A stretch of DNA of 64,000 bases from Pseudomonas sp. RIT-PI-q (lineage in GTDB: Bacteria; Pseudomonadota; Gammaproteobacteria; Pseudomonadales; Pseudomonadaceae), in NCBI RefSeq assembly GCF_001297125.1, contig NZ_LHPC01000039.1, positions 1-64,000 on the forward strand, read 5' to 3'. Below the pieces are notes generated by a model. It was given only the letters and a program-made list of their open reading frames with translations. It was not told where the DNA came from and did not search any database. Shown here piece by piece: positions 34,956 through 43,685 of this stretch (its first letter is position 1; the number at the start of each line of letters is the position of its first letter). The position numbers and the translations under genes are program-made.

Positions 34956-36219
34956 TCGCCGTCACGCCCTGGCCACCCGCGGCGCAGATCGAGATCAACC
35001 CTCGACCCTTGCCCGCCGCATCAAGCAACTTGGCCAGGTTGGCGACAATGCGCCCACCCGTAGCGGCAAAGGGATGCCCGGCGGCCAGTGAGCTGCCTTT
35101 GACATTGAGTTTGCTGCGGTCGATGGAACCCAGCGGCGCGTCGAGGCCAAGGCGGGTTTTGCAATAGTCCGGGTCTTCCCAGGCCTTCAACGTGCAGAGC
35201 ACCTGTGCGGCGAAGGCTTCGTGGATTTCGTAGTAATCGAAGTCCTGCAAGGTCAGGCCATTGCGCGCCAGCAAGCGTGGCACCGCATACACCGGCGCCA
35301 TCAACAGGCCCTCGGCGCCGTTGACGAAATCCACCGCCGCCGCTTCGCCATCGCGCAAATACGCGAGGATCGGCAAGCCGCGTTCCTTCGCCCATTCCTC
35401 ACTGCCCAGCAGCACCAGCGACGCACCGTCGGTGAGCGGCGTGGAGTTGCCGGCGGTCATAGTGCCCTTGGCACTTTTCTCGAAGGCCGGTTTCAGTGAC
35501 GCAAGCTTTTCCAGGGTCAGGTCCGGGCGCAGGTTGTTGTCGCGGGTCAGGCCGAGGAACGGCGTCATCAAATCGTTGTGCCAGCCCTCGGTGTAAGAGG
35601 CGGCGAGCTTTTGATGACTCTCCAGCGCCAGTTGATCCTGCTCGGCGCGCGGAATGTTCCAGGTCTGCGCCATCAACTCGCAGTGTTCACCCATCGAAAG
35701 GCCGGTGCGCGGTTCGCCGTTGCGTGGAAATTCCGGGATCAAATGACGCGGGCGTACCTGCAAAAAGGTTTTCAGTTTGTCGGCGGTGGTCTTGGCGCGA
35801 TTGGCTTGCAGGAGGATTTTGCGCAGGCCTTCGTTGATGCCGATCGGCGCGTCGGACGTGGTGTCGACGCCACCGGCGATGCCGCAATCGATCTGGCCGA
35901 GGGCGATTTTATTCGCCACCAACAATGCCGCTTCAAGACCGGTGCCGCAGGCTTGCTGGATGTCGTAGGCCGGAGTGGTCGGCGACAGTCGTGAGCCGAG
36001 CACGCATTCTCGGGTCAGGTTGAAGTCCCGCGAATGCTTGAGCACCGCCCCCGCCGCCACTTCGCCCAGGCGCAGGCCGTGCAGGTTGAAGCGTTCGATC
36101 AAGCCTTCGAGCGCTGCGGTGAGCATCGCCTGGTTACTGGCGGTGGCGTACGGCCCGTTGGAACGGGCGAAGGGAATACGGTTACCGCCGATAATCGCGA
36201 CGCGGCGCAGCTGAGTCAT
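34942..36219 (-). CDS. Acetyl-CoA C-acyltransferase (thiolase, FadI-like)
   Basis: A 425-residue thiolase. The nucleophile cysteine is in QQACGTGLEAALL (about 91), the catalytic histidine in EIHEAFAAQVLC and the second cysteine in SICAAGGQGVTAIIER. The N-terminal RRVAIIGGNRIPFARSNGPY matches the FadI group that ends beta-oxidation of fatty acyl-CoA. The ATG at 36219 sits after an AGGAG ribosome site; a longer frame reads through the REP. It is divergent from the FabG/MaoC pair, and the three together look like a fatty-acid or polyester module. Confidence 0.9.
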   Translation of the reverse strand: MTQLRRVAIIGGNRIPFARSNGPYATASNQAMLTAALEGLIERFNLHGLRLGEVAAGAVLKHSRDFNLTRECVLGSRLSPTTPAYDIQQACGTGLEAALLVANKIALGQIDCGIAGGVDTTSDAPIGINEGLRKILLQANRAKTTADKLKTFLQVRPRHLIPEFPRNGEPRTGLSMGEHCELMAQTWNIPRAEQDQLALESHQKLAASYTEGWHNDLMTPFLGLTRDNNLRPDLTLEKLASLKPAFEKSAKGTMTAGNSTPLTDGASLVLLGSEEWAKERGLPILAYLRDGEAAAVDFVNGAEGLLMAPVYAVPRLLARNGLTLQDFDYYEIHEAFAAQVLCTLKAWEDPDYCKTRLGLDAPLGSIDRSKLNVKGSSLAAGHPFAATGGRIVANLAKLLDAAGKGRGLISICAAGGQGVTAIIER

Positions 36220-36259
36220 GAAAAGCTCCTGATGAACTATCTGAAAGTCGACGCAATCC

Positions 36260-36351
36260 CTGTGGGAGCGGGCTTGCCCGCGAAAGCGTTGGGTCAATCA
36301 ACACCGATGTTGGATGTGCCGGCCCCATCGCGGGCAAGCCCGCTCCCACAG
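36260..36351. repeat. REPIN: inverted REP pair
   Basis: CTGTGGGAGCGGGCTTGCCC and its complement with loop CAACACCGATGTTGGATGTG, in the divergent gap before the FabG gene. Confidence 0.92.
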
Positions 36352-36484
36352 TGAATGCATTGCCACACAAATCCACCGATCAAACTAATCTGCTTTGATC
36401 AAGCGTAGGCCTAATCTCATGGATCGAACGACTGATCGCCATTCGTGGTCCACACTTTGAACCCCAGCTGCTGGAGCGCGTTCC

Positions 36485-37837
36485 ATGTCTGACCGCTATG
36501 TCGACTTCGCCAATTCGTCCATCGGCCATCGTTTGGTCGGGGCCCTGGGTCTGCCGTCGCCGGTTCGGCTGGAGCGCTGGCAAGCCGGCCGGCTGCGTCC
36601 CGTCGAAGGGGCGCTGTTGAGCGGCGGCGGCCCGCTGGCGGAGAAAGTCAGCGCCTTCGCCAACCGCCTGACCGACGCGATTTACAGCTACGGCGCCGAG
36701 CCTTCACTGGCGACGGCCTGGATTCCCGGCCACGGCCCCAAGCTCAAAGCCGTGGTGTTCGACGCCAGTGACCTGGTGCAGACCGATCAGCTCAAACAGC
36801 TGCGCGAGTTCTTCCAGCCGTTGATGAAAAACCTCGATCACAGCGCGCACCTGGTGATTCTCGGGCGTGCGCCGCAGACTTTGAGTGACCCGTTCGCCGC
36901 CAGCGCCCAACGCGCACTGGAAGGCTTCAGCCGTTCGCTGGCCAAGGAACTGCGCAGCGGCGGCACCTTGCAGCTGATCCAGGTCGGCGAAGGGGCCGAG
37001 GATCAACTGGAAGGCCCGTTGCGGTTTTTCCTCTCGCCGAAAAGCGCGTTCGTCTCCGGACAGGTGATTCGCCTGGAGGCCTGCGACACCCAAGTGACGG
37101 ACTGGACTCGCCCACTCTCCGGGCGCAAGGCATTGGTCACTGGCGCCGCACGCGGCATCGGTGCCTCCATCGCCGAGACCCTGGCCCGTGACGGTGCCGA
37201 CGTCATCCTGCTCGACGTGGCACCGGCCAAGACCGACCTCGAAGCCCTCGCCGCACGCCTCGGCGGGCGCAGCATCACCCTCGACATCTGCGCCGAAGAC
37301 GCTGCCGCACAGCTGATCGAACAGTTGCCCGACGGCATCGACATCGTGGTGCACAACGCCGGCATCACTCGGGACAAAACCCTGGCCAACATGACCCCGG
37401 AATTCTGGGACGCGGTGCTCGCGGTCAATCTCAATGCGCCGCAAGTGCTGACCAAGGCCCTGCTCGACAGCGGCACTTTGAGTGACAACGCCCGAGTGAT
37501 TCTGCTGGCGTCCATCAGCGGTATCGCCGGCAATCGCGGGCAAACCAATTACGCCGCGAGCAAGGCCGGGCTGATCGGTCTCGCCGAGGCCTGGGCGCCG
37601 CTGCTCAAGGAGCGCGGCATCAGCATCAACGCGGTCGCGCCGGGCTTCATCGAAACCCAGATGACCGCGCACCTGCCCTTCGGCTTGCGCGAAGCCGGTC
37701 GGCGCATGAGTTCGCTGGGCCAGGGCGGCTTGCCGCAAGACGTTGCCGAAGCGGTGGCGTGGCTGGCGCAACCGGGCACAGGCGCGTTCACCGGGCAAGC
37801 GCTGCGGGTGTGTGGACAAAGTGTTTTGGGGGCTTAG
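36485..37837 (+). CDS. High-molecular-weight 3-oxoacyl-ACP/CoA reductase (FabG4-like)
   Basis: A 450-residue protein. Residues about 1-205 are a degenerate Rossmann-like half without a glycine motif. Residues about 210-450 form a full FabG: GAARGIGASIAETL, VHNAGITRD, VILLASISGIAGNRGQ and NYAASKAGLIG with the catalytic Ser-Tyr-Lys. This two-part layout is that of high-molecular-weight FabG proteins, which prefer CoA-linked substrates. It is followed by a MaoC dehydratase gene with a 2-base gap, so the two are cotranscribed. Confidence 0.88.
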   Translation: MSDRYVDFANSSIGHRLVGALGLPSPVRLERWQAGRLRPVEGALLSGGGPLAEKVSAFANRLTDAIYSYGAEPSLATAWIPGHGPKLKAVVFDASDLVQTDQLKQLREFFQPLMKNLDHSAHLVILGRAPQTLSDPFAASAQRALEGFSRSLAKELRSGGTLQLIQVGEGAEDQLEGPLRFFLSPKSAFVSGQVIRLEACDTQVTDWTRPLSGRKALVTGAARGIGASIAETLARDGADVILLDVAPAKTDLEALAARLGGRSITLDICAEDAAAQLIEQLPDGIDIVVHNAGITRDKTLANMTPEFWDAVLAVNLNAPQVLTKALLDSGTLSDNARVILLASISGIAGNRGQTNYAASKAGLIGLAEAWAPLLKERGISINAVAPGFIETQMTAHLPFGLREAGRRMSSLGQGGLPQDVAEAVAWLAQPGTGAFTGQALRVCGQSVLGA

Positions 37838-37839
37838 GC

Positions 37840-38694
37840 ATGATTACCGATTGGCACACACTCAACCGCGAACCGAGCCTGCCACCGCTGTACGCCAGGG
37901 CCGCAACGCGCCGCAAAATCACCGGCACTACCCTGCCCGACTCGGGTTTGCGTTGCTGGCTCAACGTCGATCCGCAACGTTTGGCGGCCTATCGCAACGT
38001 CTGTGGTTTTGCCGACAACGGTTTGCTGCCGCCGACCTATCCACACATCCTCGCGTTTGCCTTGCAGATGCAATTGCTCACCGCCAAGGAATTCCCGTTC
38101 CCGCTGCTGGGGCTGATCCACCTGAGCAATCGCATCCGTGTGCTACGGCCCATGGGCGGTGTCAATCGTGTGCGGGTCAGCGTGCAGGTGCAGAACCTGC
38201 AACCCCATGCCAAGGGTGCAACGTTTGATCTGGTGACCACCCTCGATGATCAGTTGGGGCCGCTGTGGGAAGCTGAAAGCCGGATGTTGTGCCGTGGGGT
38301 AAAACTCGAGGGCGAGCCGGTCGAAGAAATGCTGGCCTCGACACTGGCAATGACAGAAGTGGCCCACTGGAAAGCGCCGTCAGACATTGGCCGGCAGTAC
38401 GCCAAAGTGTCCGGCGACTACAACCCGATTCACCTGAGCGCCCTCAGCGCCAAACTCTTCGGATTCCCGACGGCGATTGCCCATGGGTTGTGGAACAAGG
38501 CACGCACCCTGTCGGCGCTTGCCGACCATCTGCCGACGGCGAATGTCGAGATTGAAGTGCAATTTCGCAAACCGGTGCGGTTGCCGAGTGAGGTGACGTT
38601 GATGGCCAGTGCGGCAGGGTCCAGTGGGGATTTGCAGTTGTTGGGGGCGGGCGACATTGAACATATGGTTGGGCATTGGCGGCCGGTTGCGTGA
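37840..38694 (+). CDS. MaoC-like acyl dehydratase
   Basis: A 284-residue double-hotdog hydratase/dehydratase. The C-terminal active-site segment KVSGDYNPIHLSALSAKLFG with GFPTAIAHGLW is the MaoC signature, with catalytic aspartate and histidine. The N-terminal half is the second, non-catalytic hotdog. With the thiolase and reductase it could run (R)-hydroxyacyl-CoA chemistry. It starts two bases after the reductase stop, fixing the ATG at 37840 over longer overlapping frames. Confidence 0.88.
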   Translation: MITDWHTLNREPSLPPLYARAATRRKITGTTLPDSGLRCWLNVDPQRLAAYRNVCGFADNGLLPPTYPHILAFALQMQLLTAKEFPFPLLGLIHLSNRIRVLRPMGGVNRVRVSVQVQNLQPHAKGATFDLVTTLDDQLGPLWEAESRMLCRGVKLEGEPVEEMLASTLAMTEVAHWKAPSDIGRQYAKVSGDYNPIHLSALSAKLFGFPTAIAHGLWNKARTLSALADHLPTANVEIEVQFRKPVRLPSEVTLMASAAGSSGDLQLLGAGDIEHMVGHWRPVA

Positions 38695-38727
38695 GTGTTT
38701 GGCGGGGGGATTTTGGCGCCTGTCAGG

Positions 38728-38973
38728 GCGCCTTCGCGAGCAAGCCCGCTCCCACATTTTGAGTGGTGTGTATCATTGAGGGATTGCCAGGATCGAAGGC
38801 CATCATCGCGAGCAGGCTCGCTCCCACCTTTGGACCGGGTGTACCCGCGAGAGATTTGCCGGTTCGAATGACGCCATCGCAGGCAAGCCAGCTCCCACAG
38901 TTTGAGCGGTGTGCATCTGTGAGGAATTGGTCGGGACGAAGGCCGTCTTCGCGGGCAAGCCTCGCTCCTACGG
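38728..38973 (+). repeat. Degenerate tandem array of REP-containing units, about 72-bp period
   Basis: Four REPs lie in the same orientation near 38731, 38804, 38875 and 38947, at steps of about 73, 71 and 72. The spacers between them also align (GTGTGTATCATTGAGGGATT, later GTGTGCATCTGTGAGGAATT; and GATCGAAGGCCATC, GACGAAGGCCGTC). This is a tandem duplication, unlike the opposed pairs elsewhere here. Confidence 0.85.
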
Positions 38974-39330
38974 AAAATCAAAAGCACAGCGCCGTACCGC
39001 TTCGCTTCCCACCACTCATCAGGCCGAGCGTTAGCTCGCCTTCAGCTTTTGATTTTGATCCACCCGCCCCTTCGGGAGGCTGAGTGCAGGTGTTCATCTG
39101 GGGGCAGGCGCGTAGCGCCGTTCGACGCAGTCGAACACATCGAGAGGAGGTCGTCGCGAAGCAGACCGGAGGCGATGCGCCCAGATGAATACCGGAGCGA
39201 AGGAACGCCGAGCCTAAGCGAGGGGCCGGACGCCGGGGCAAGACTTTTTGGTTCCTTTTGTGGCGTCTGACAAAAGGGACTCGCCGTAACGGCGAAACCC
39301 TAAGCCGCCGTTACCGCAGCAACGGATATA
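38974..39330. repeat. Hairpin-rich intergenic element without coding frame
   Basis: Nested inverted repeats occur: AAAATCAAAAGC (38974-38985) with GCTTTTGATTTT (39045-39056), enclosing CGAGC-GTTA-GCTCG; TTCATCTGGG (39093-39102) with CCCAGATGAA (39180-39189), enclosing GTTCGAC-GCA-GTCGAAC (39120-39136); CCTTTTGT (39254-39261) with ACAAAAGG (39270-39277); TCGCCGTAACGGCGA (39281-39295). Similar sequence is, from memory, spread in other Pseudomonas genomes and gives spurious small proteins. No gene is supported between 38695 and 39378. Confidence 0.75.
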
Positions 39331-39378
39331 CACCCAAATCACCCAAGAGCCTGGTCGGCCCACAGGCCGCCAAGACAC

Positions 39379-39936
39379 TCACTTAGGAGGATAGTTAGCC
39401 AATATCCGCCCGACCGTTTCACGTATCGCCGTGCTGCGATCAGACGGGTTCGGTGTGCGGCTGAGCATCTGCTCGTCACTGCCGCGCCACACCAGTTTGC
39501 CGTCCTTGCCGTCGAGCAGGTCAATCTGGATAGTCGCCACCTTGTAGCTGACATTGCGGGTTTCGTTGTACATCGGCGCGCCCCAGTAGCCGTTCCATGG
39601 ATTGCCCCAACCGCCGCCGTAGTTGGTGGTCACTTGTTGCTGGCGCTCTTCGACGATCAGGTAGGTCTGCACGCTCAAATCGCCTCGGGTGCCGGCAGCG
39701 GCAGGACGCAAGCCGCGCTGATCGAGTTGATCGGCAACCGATTGACGGACGCGTTGCTCGGTCAGGTCGCTCTTGATCCGTGGGTCATCGGGGCGATATT
39801 GCAGGGCGGGTTCTTTCCAGCTCCAGCTGCGATAGGCGGCGAAGTCGCGGCTGGCGTCAAAGTCATGGTTGACCTGGTTAGCGGCGCAGGCACTGAGCAG
39901 CACGGCCACAGCCAGTAAAGCGAGACGGCGGAACAT
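39379..39936 (-). CDS. DUF4136 lipoprotein
   Basis: A 185-residue predicted lipoprotein. Signal peptide MFRRLALLAVAVLLSAC with lipobox LSAC (cysteine near 17). The mature domain is DUF4136, with FDASRDFAAYRSWSWKEP near the start and the C-terminal DRSTAIRETVGRILANYPPK. A glycine/tryptophan stretch (YGGGWGNPWNGYWGAPMYN) breaks the domain. Function unknown; members are envelope lipoproteins. A paralogue follows 54 bases upstream (39991-40605), same strand, so the two form a pair. Confidence 0.87.
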   Translation of the reverse strand: MFRRLALLAVAVLLSACAANQVNHDFDASRDFAAYRSWSWKEPALQYRPDDPRIKSDLTEQRVRQSVADQLDQRGLRPAAAGTRGDLSVQTYLIVEERQQQVTTNYGGGWGNPWNGYWGAPMYNETRNVSYKVATIQIDLLDGKDGKLVWRGSDEQMLSRTPNPSDRSTAIRETVGRILANYPPK

Positions 39937-39990
39937 GATTGTTCTCCGATTGAAGACATGAACCTGCACAATGCTTCTCAACTACAGAAG

Positions 39991-40605
39991 CTAACTAGGA
40001 GGATACGCCGACATTGCCTTTTCGACAGCCTCCCTGATGGCATCCATACGCTGACTTTCAGTGCCCCGATTGCTGGTTTCGCCACTGGCGCTCCACACCG
40101 GTTGGCCGGTGCCGGCGTCGAACATATTCACCTGCACCACCACGACCTGTTCTTGATAAGTGCGAACGATCGGCACCGTGTTGTACATGCCATAACCGCT
40201 GCCGTAACGGTTGTAACCGCCATAACCACCGCCGTAGTAACCGTAGTCGTCCTGAACCTGGCGCAAACGGGTTTCCAGGTGCAAATCGGCGCTGACAAAC
40301 AGGTCCGCCGGACGGTTGTCGTGCAGCGGGCGCAAGCCGCGTTGATCGAGGGCATTGCTCACCGCTTCGGCGACCTGCGCCGAGTCCGCCCACGCAGTGC
40401 CCGGCGGCAGGTGCCCGTTGAGCCAGGCCCAGCTGCGATAGCGCCCATAGTCACGCGGCGGTGCCGGGTAGGCGCTGCGGTCGAAGGTGCTGGCCGCTTG
40501 TGGCGGCGCCGGTGGCAATGGGTTGGAGGTCGCCACATAAGGGTTATCGCCCTGGCAGGCCGCCAACCCCAGGCAGATCACCAGTAACCCTGAACGAGTT
40601 TTCAT
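39991..40605 (-). CDS. DUF4136 lipoprotein, second copy
   Basis: A 204-residue lipoprotein paralogous to the next downstream gene. Lipobox LAAC ends the signal peptide (MKTRSGLLVICLGLAAC), and the DUF4136 core shows DYGRYRSWAWLNGHLP, NALDQRGLRPLHDNRPADL and the terminal REAVEKAMSAYPPS. The central insertion is glycine/tyrosine-rich (YYGGGYGGYNRYGSGYGMY). A TTG four codons upstream is a weaker start. It follows the cmoM gene by 12 bases on the same strand. Confidence 0.87.
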   Translation of the reverse strand: MKTRSGLLVICLGLAACQGDNPYVATSNPLPPAPPQAASTFDRSAYPAPPRDYGRYRSWAWLNGHLPPGTAWADSAQVAEAVSNALDQRGLRPLHDNRPADLFVSADLHLETRLRQVQDDYGYYGGGYGGYNRYGSGYGMYNTVPIVRTYQEQVVVVQVNMFDAGTGQPVWSASGETSNRGTESQRMDAIREAVEKAMSAYPPS

Positions 40606-40617
40606 TTCACGCTCCAA

Positions 40618-41367
40618 TCAGACCGGCCGACAGATCCAGTGCAAGTAGCGCCCAAGCCCGGCAAAGCTCGGGTGACGACGGTGGGCGAGCTCCATTTCCA
40701 GCAAGTCCACCAACTCGGCGCGGGCCTGGAATTCCACCGGCATGTAGTCGTGAAAAACCCGCACCCCACTCTGAGTTTCGACCTGCCACAGGCCTTCAAG
40801 TTGCGCCGCCAATTCACGTGGATCGAGGGGCTGCTGCGGGGTCAGGCTCTGCTTCTCGCCGGCCATGTCGTTCTTGCGCATTTTGCGGAAGTGGCCCTTG
40901 AGCAGGTTGCGGTAGATCAGCGCATCGCGGTTGTAGAACGCCAGCGACAACCAGCCGTCTTTTTTCGTCAGTTGATGCAAAACCGGCAGGATCGCGTGGG
41001 GTTCGGCCAGCCATTCCAGCACGGCATGACACAGCACCAGGTCGTAAGGTTCGGTGAGCTGACCGAGCAAATCCTGCCATGGCGCCTGAATGAACGTAGC
41101 GGTCTGCCCGGCGTCGGCAAAGCGCTGGCGAGCGCCCTCAAGCATCGGCTCGGCAGGTTCGGCCAGTGTGACGTCATGACCGCGCTGGGCCAGCCACAAC
41201 GACATGTGGCCAAGGCCGGCGCCGATGTCGAGTACGCGTAACGGTCGGTCCGGCAGGGTTTCGGCCAGGTCGGCCTGAAGTACCGCCAGGCGGATCGCGC
41301 CTTTGGCACCGCCGTAGATTTTTTCGGCGAAGCGGGTCGCCAGTTGATCGAAATGACGGTCGCTCAT
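40618..41367 (-). CDS. cmoM: tRNA 5-carboxymethoxyuridine methyltransferase-like protein
   Basis: A 249-residue SAM-dependent methyltransferase of the SmtA/CmoM type. The N-terminal FDQLATRFAEKIYGGAKGAI is characteristic of CmoM, which methylates cmo5U at the wobble base of tRNA. The SAM motif I is RVLDIGAGLGHMSLWLAQRG, and LVLCHAVLEWLAEP follows as motif IV region. Its start overlaps the MazG-like stop, and it precedes the DUF4136 pair. Confidence 0.87.
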   Translation of the reverse strand: MSDRHFDQLATRFAEKIYGGAKGAIRLAVLQADLAETLPDRPLRVLDIGAGLGHMSLWLAQRGHDVTLAEPAEPMLEGARQRFADAGQTATFIQAPWQDLLGQLTEPYDLVLCHAVLEWLAEPHAILPVLHQLTKKDGWLSLAFYNRDALIYRNLLKGHFRKMRKNDMAGEKQSLTPQQPLDPRELAAQLEGLWQVETQSGVRVFHDYMPVEFQARAELVDLLEMELAHRRHPSFAGLGRYLHWICRPV

Positions 41368-41669
41368 CAGCTGAACCTCCGTTCGCTGTCCGCGAGTTTG
41401 CTGCGCACCACTTCATTCATGTCCAACCCCAACTCGCTGCACAGGAGCAATAGATAAAGCACGATGTCGCCGACTTCCTGCCCGGCGTGGGCGAGTTTGT
41501 CCGCCGGTAACTGACGTGACTGGTCTTCGGTCAGCCACTGGAAGATCTCCACCAGCTCGGACATTTCCACGCTGGCGGCCATGGCCAGGTTTTTCGGGCT
41601 GTGAAATTGCCGCCAGTCATTGCGGTCACGAATGGCGTGCAGGCGTTCGGTCAGTTCAACAAGGTTCAT
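41367..41669 (-). CDS. MazG-like nucleotide pyrophosphohydrolase
   Basis: A 100-residue all-alpha NTP pyrophosphohydrolase of the MazG/dCTPase-like (RS21-C6) type. Metal-binding acidic motifs are ASVEMSELVEIFQW (about 32-45) and QEVGDIVLYLLLLCSEL (about 64-80). It probably removes noncanonical dNTPs, such as modified dCTP, in the cytosol. The ATG at 41669 gives MNLVELTERLHAIRDRNDWR, which is the family N-terminus; a longer upstream frame reads through the repeat at 41726-41858. Its stop overlaps the cmoM start. Confidence 0.88.
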   Translation of the reverse strand: MNLVELTERLHAIRDRNDWRQFHSPKNLAMAASVEMSELVEIFQWLTEDQSRQLPADKLAHAGQEVGDIVLYLLLLCSELGLDMNEVVRSKLADSERRFS

Positions 41670-41725
41670 CGGGCTCTCCTGAAGGCGTATAGCTTCGTGG
41701 GGATCCTCAATCAAGGCAAGGTCTA

Positions 41726-41858
41726 TGTAGCAGCTGCCGAAGGCTGCGTTCGGCTGCGTAGCAGTCGCCAATCCGGTATCCCCATTCAACCTGGAAAACC
41801 GCGCCGCCTGATTTGACGACTGCTTCGCAGCCGAACGCAGCCTTCGGCAGCTGCTACA
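41726..41858. repeat. Family-C palindrome, copy 1
   Basis: TGTAGCAGCTGCCGAAGGCT... and its complement form arms of about 42 bases with one or two mismatches around a loop ending GCCTGATTTGA. Copy 2 lies at 51517-51647. Confidence 0.9.
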
Positions 41859-41967
41859 TGGTTCTTGCGCCATAATCAGAAGATCGCAGCCGTCGGCACC
41901 TCCTACCGGGAACTCGACACCGCGACAATGGCCCAATCGCCATCACACTCATCAGGACGATCCTCAC

Positions 41968-42261
41968 ATGCAGGTAGAAAGCTTTTTCGAATGGCTCGGC
42001 CAGGCGCTCGGTTCGGTCATCCGGTTCATCGTTGATGGCCTCAGCGGCTTGTTCAATCTGCTAAGCCATGCGGGCAGCAACTTTGTCGAAGGGATGTCCC
42101 GTGCGCTGGGTATGGACACCTCGATCATCAACATCATCGCGTTGATCCTGGGGTTGATGCTGTTGTGGTCGGCGATTCGGGCGTTCATGAATGCGTCGAT
42201 CATCATGGGGATCATCTGGTTGCTGTTGGGGCTTTGGCTGTTGAGCTGGATTATTCATTAA
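41968..42261 (+). CDS. Small two-helix membrane protein, unknown
   Basis: A 97-residue protein with an amphipathic N-terminal helix (VESFFEWLGQALGSVIRF), then two hydrophobic helices (NIIALILGLMLLWSAIRAF and IIMGIIWLLLGLWLLSWII) making a membrane hairpin. Nothing identifies a function. Spacing to the MATE gene is 71 bases, so an operon is possible. The upstream GACGATCCTCAC is a weak ribosome site. Confidence 0.75.
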   Translation: MQVESFFEWLGQALGSVIRFIVDGLSGLFNLLSHAGSNFVEGMSRALGMDTSIINIIALILGLMLLWSAIRAFMNASIIMGIIWLLLGLWLLSWIIH

Positions 42262-42332
42262 CAGCACAAACCCCTGAGGGAGCGGCAGAGTTCAAATGTG
42301 TCGCTACAATGCCCGCTCCCCAAGGAGCCTGC

Positions 42333-43685
42333 ATGTCCACCAACCTGATTGCCGACTGGCGCGACCGCCCGACCCATCGTCGGGTCTGGGCGCTGGCCGC
42401 GCCGATGATTCTCTCGAACATTTCCGTACCGCTGGTGGCGCTGGTCGACAGCACCGTCATCGGTCACCTGCCCCACGCCCATCAGTTGGGTGCTGTCGCA
42501 GTCGGCGCCAGTCTGTATACCTTTCTGGCCTGGGCCATGGGTTTTTTGCGCATGGGTTCCACCGGGTTCGCCGCCCAGGCTGCCGGGCGCGGGGATGGTG
42601 CGGCGCTGCGGCAGATTTTGCTGCAGGGTCTGTTATTGGCCATGGGCCTGGCCGTTGTGTTGGGAGCGCTGGGTGTACCGTTGAGCGGCGTCGCGCTGCA
42701 CTTCATGCAACCCTCGGCAGAGCTGGACCAACTGACCCGCGAATTCTTCCACACCCGGCTGTTCGGCCTGCCGGCCGCATTGGCCAGTTACGCATTGGTC
42801 GGCTGGTTCCTCGGCACACAGAACGCCCGGGCGCCGCTGGCGATTTTGCTGAGCACCAACCTGGTCAATATCGCGTTGAACCTGTGGTTCGTCCTTGGGC
42901 TGGAATGGGGCGTGGTCGGTGCCGCCCGGGCCTCGGTGATCGCCGAATGGACCGGCGCCCTGATCGGCCTGCTGATGACCCGCAAGGCCCTGCGCGCTTA
43001 CCCCGGCGACATCGCCTGGGCCGCGCTGGCGTTGTGGCAGAGCTGGCGACCGCTGTTGGCGGTCAACCGTGACATCTTCATCCGCAGCCTGGCGCTGCAA
43101 TCGGTATTTTTCCTGATCACCGTGCAGGGTGCGCGGTTGGGCGATGCCACCGTTGCCGCCAACGCGCTGCTGCTCAACGGCCTGCTGCTGACCGCTCACG
43201 CGCTCGATGGTTTGGCCCACGCCGTGGAAGCCTTGTGCGGGCATGCCATCGGCGCGCGTGATCGGGAGGCGCTGCGCCGCTCATTGGTGGTGGCCTGCGG
43301 CTGGTCGTTGCTGGCGAGTCTGGGTTTTGCCGTGTTGTTCCTGTTCGCCGGGCATCTGTTTATCGAGATGCAGACCAACATTCAAAGCGTGCGCGACACC
43401 GCGTTCATCTACCTGCCCTACCTCGCCGCGCTGCCACTGATTGCGGTCTGGAGTTACCTGCTAGACGGGCTGTTCATCGGCGCCACACGCGCCCGGGAAA
43501 TGCGCAACGGCATGCTGCTGACGGTGGCTCTGCTGCTACCGTTCGCCTGGGCGCTACAAGGTTTTGGCAACCATGGGCTGTGGATAACGTTCTTGTTGTT
43601 CATGTTGCTGCGCAGCCTGACCCTGGGCGCGTTCGCCTGGTTTCTGCGCAAGAACGACGGCTGGTTCGCAGGCCGCGCTCACTGA
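42333..43685 (+). CDS. MATE-family efflux transporter (DinF-like)
   Basis: A 450-residue twelve-helix MATE antiporter, probably of the DinF/prokaryotic group that expels cationic compounds in exchange for protons or sodium. Blocks include ALAAPMILSNISVPLVALVD, RMGSTGFAAQAAGRGD and AHALDGLAHAVEALCGHAIG. AAGGAG is 6 bases before ATG 42333. Its 3' end overlaps the convergent hydrolase gene by 7 bases. Confidence 0.9.
   Translation: MSTNLIADWRDRPTHRRVWALAAPMILSNISVPLVALVDSTVIGHLPHAHQLGAVAVGASLYTFLAWAMGFLRMGSTGFAAQAAGRGDGAALRQILLQGLLLAMGLAVVLGALGVPLSGVALHFMQPSAELDQLTREFFHTRLFGLPAALASYALVGWFLGTQNARAPLAILLSTNLVNIALNLWFVLGLEWGVVGAARASVIAEWTGALIGLLMTRKALRAYPGDIAWAALALWQSWRPLLAVNRDIFIRSLALQSVFFLITVQGARLGDATVAANALLLNGLLLTAHALDGLAHAVEALCGHAIGARDREALRRSLVVACGWSLLASLGFAVLFLFAGHLFIEMQTNIQSVRDTAFIYLPYLAALPLIAVWSYLLDGLFIGATRAREMRNGMLLTVALLLPFAWALQGFGNHGLWITFLLFMLLRSLTLGAFAWFLRKNDGWFAGRAH

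Noticed and set aside
38728..38973. CRISPR array
   Set aside because: Four REPs at about 72 bases do repeat, but the repeat is an imperfect REP and the spacers align with each other; no cas genes are present.
39049..39270. Small frames in the hairpin-rich element at 38.97-39.33 kb
   Set aside because: They lie in palindromic repeat sequence; the same sequence is open in opposed frames, so coding is unlikely.
43580..43588. Further DnaA box TGTGGATAA
   Set aside because: A single copy inside the MATE coding sequence, as expected by chance.
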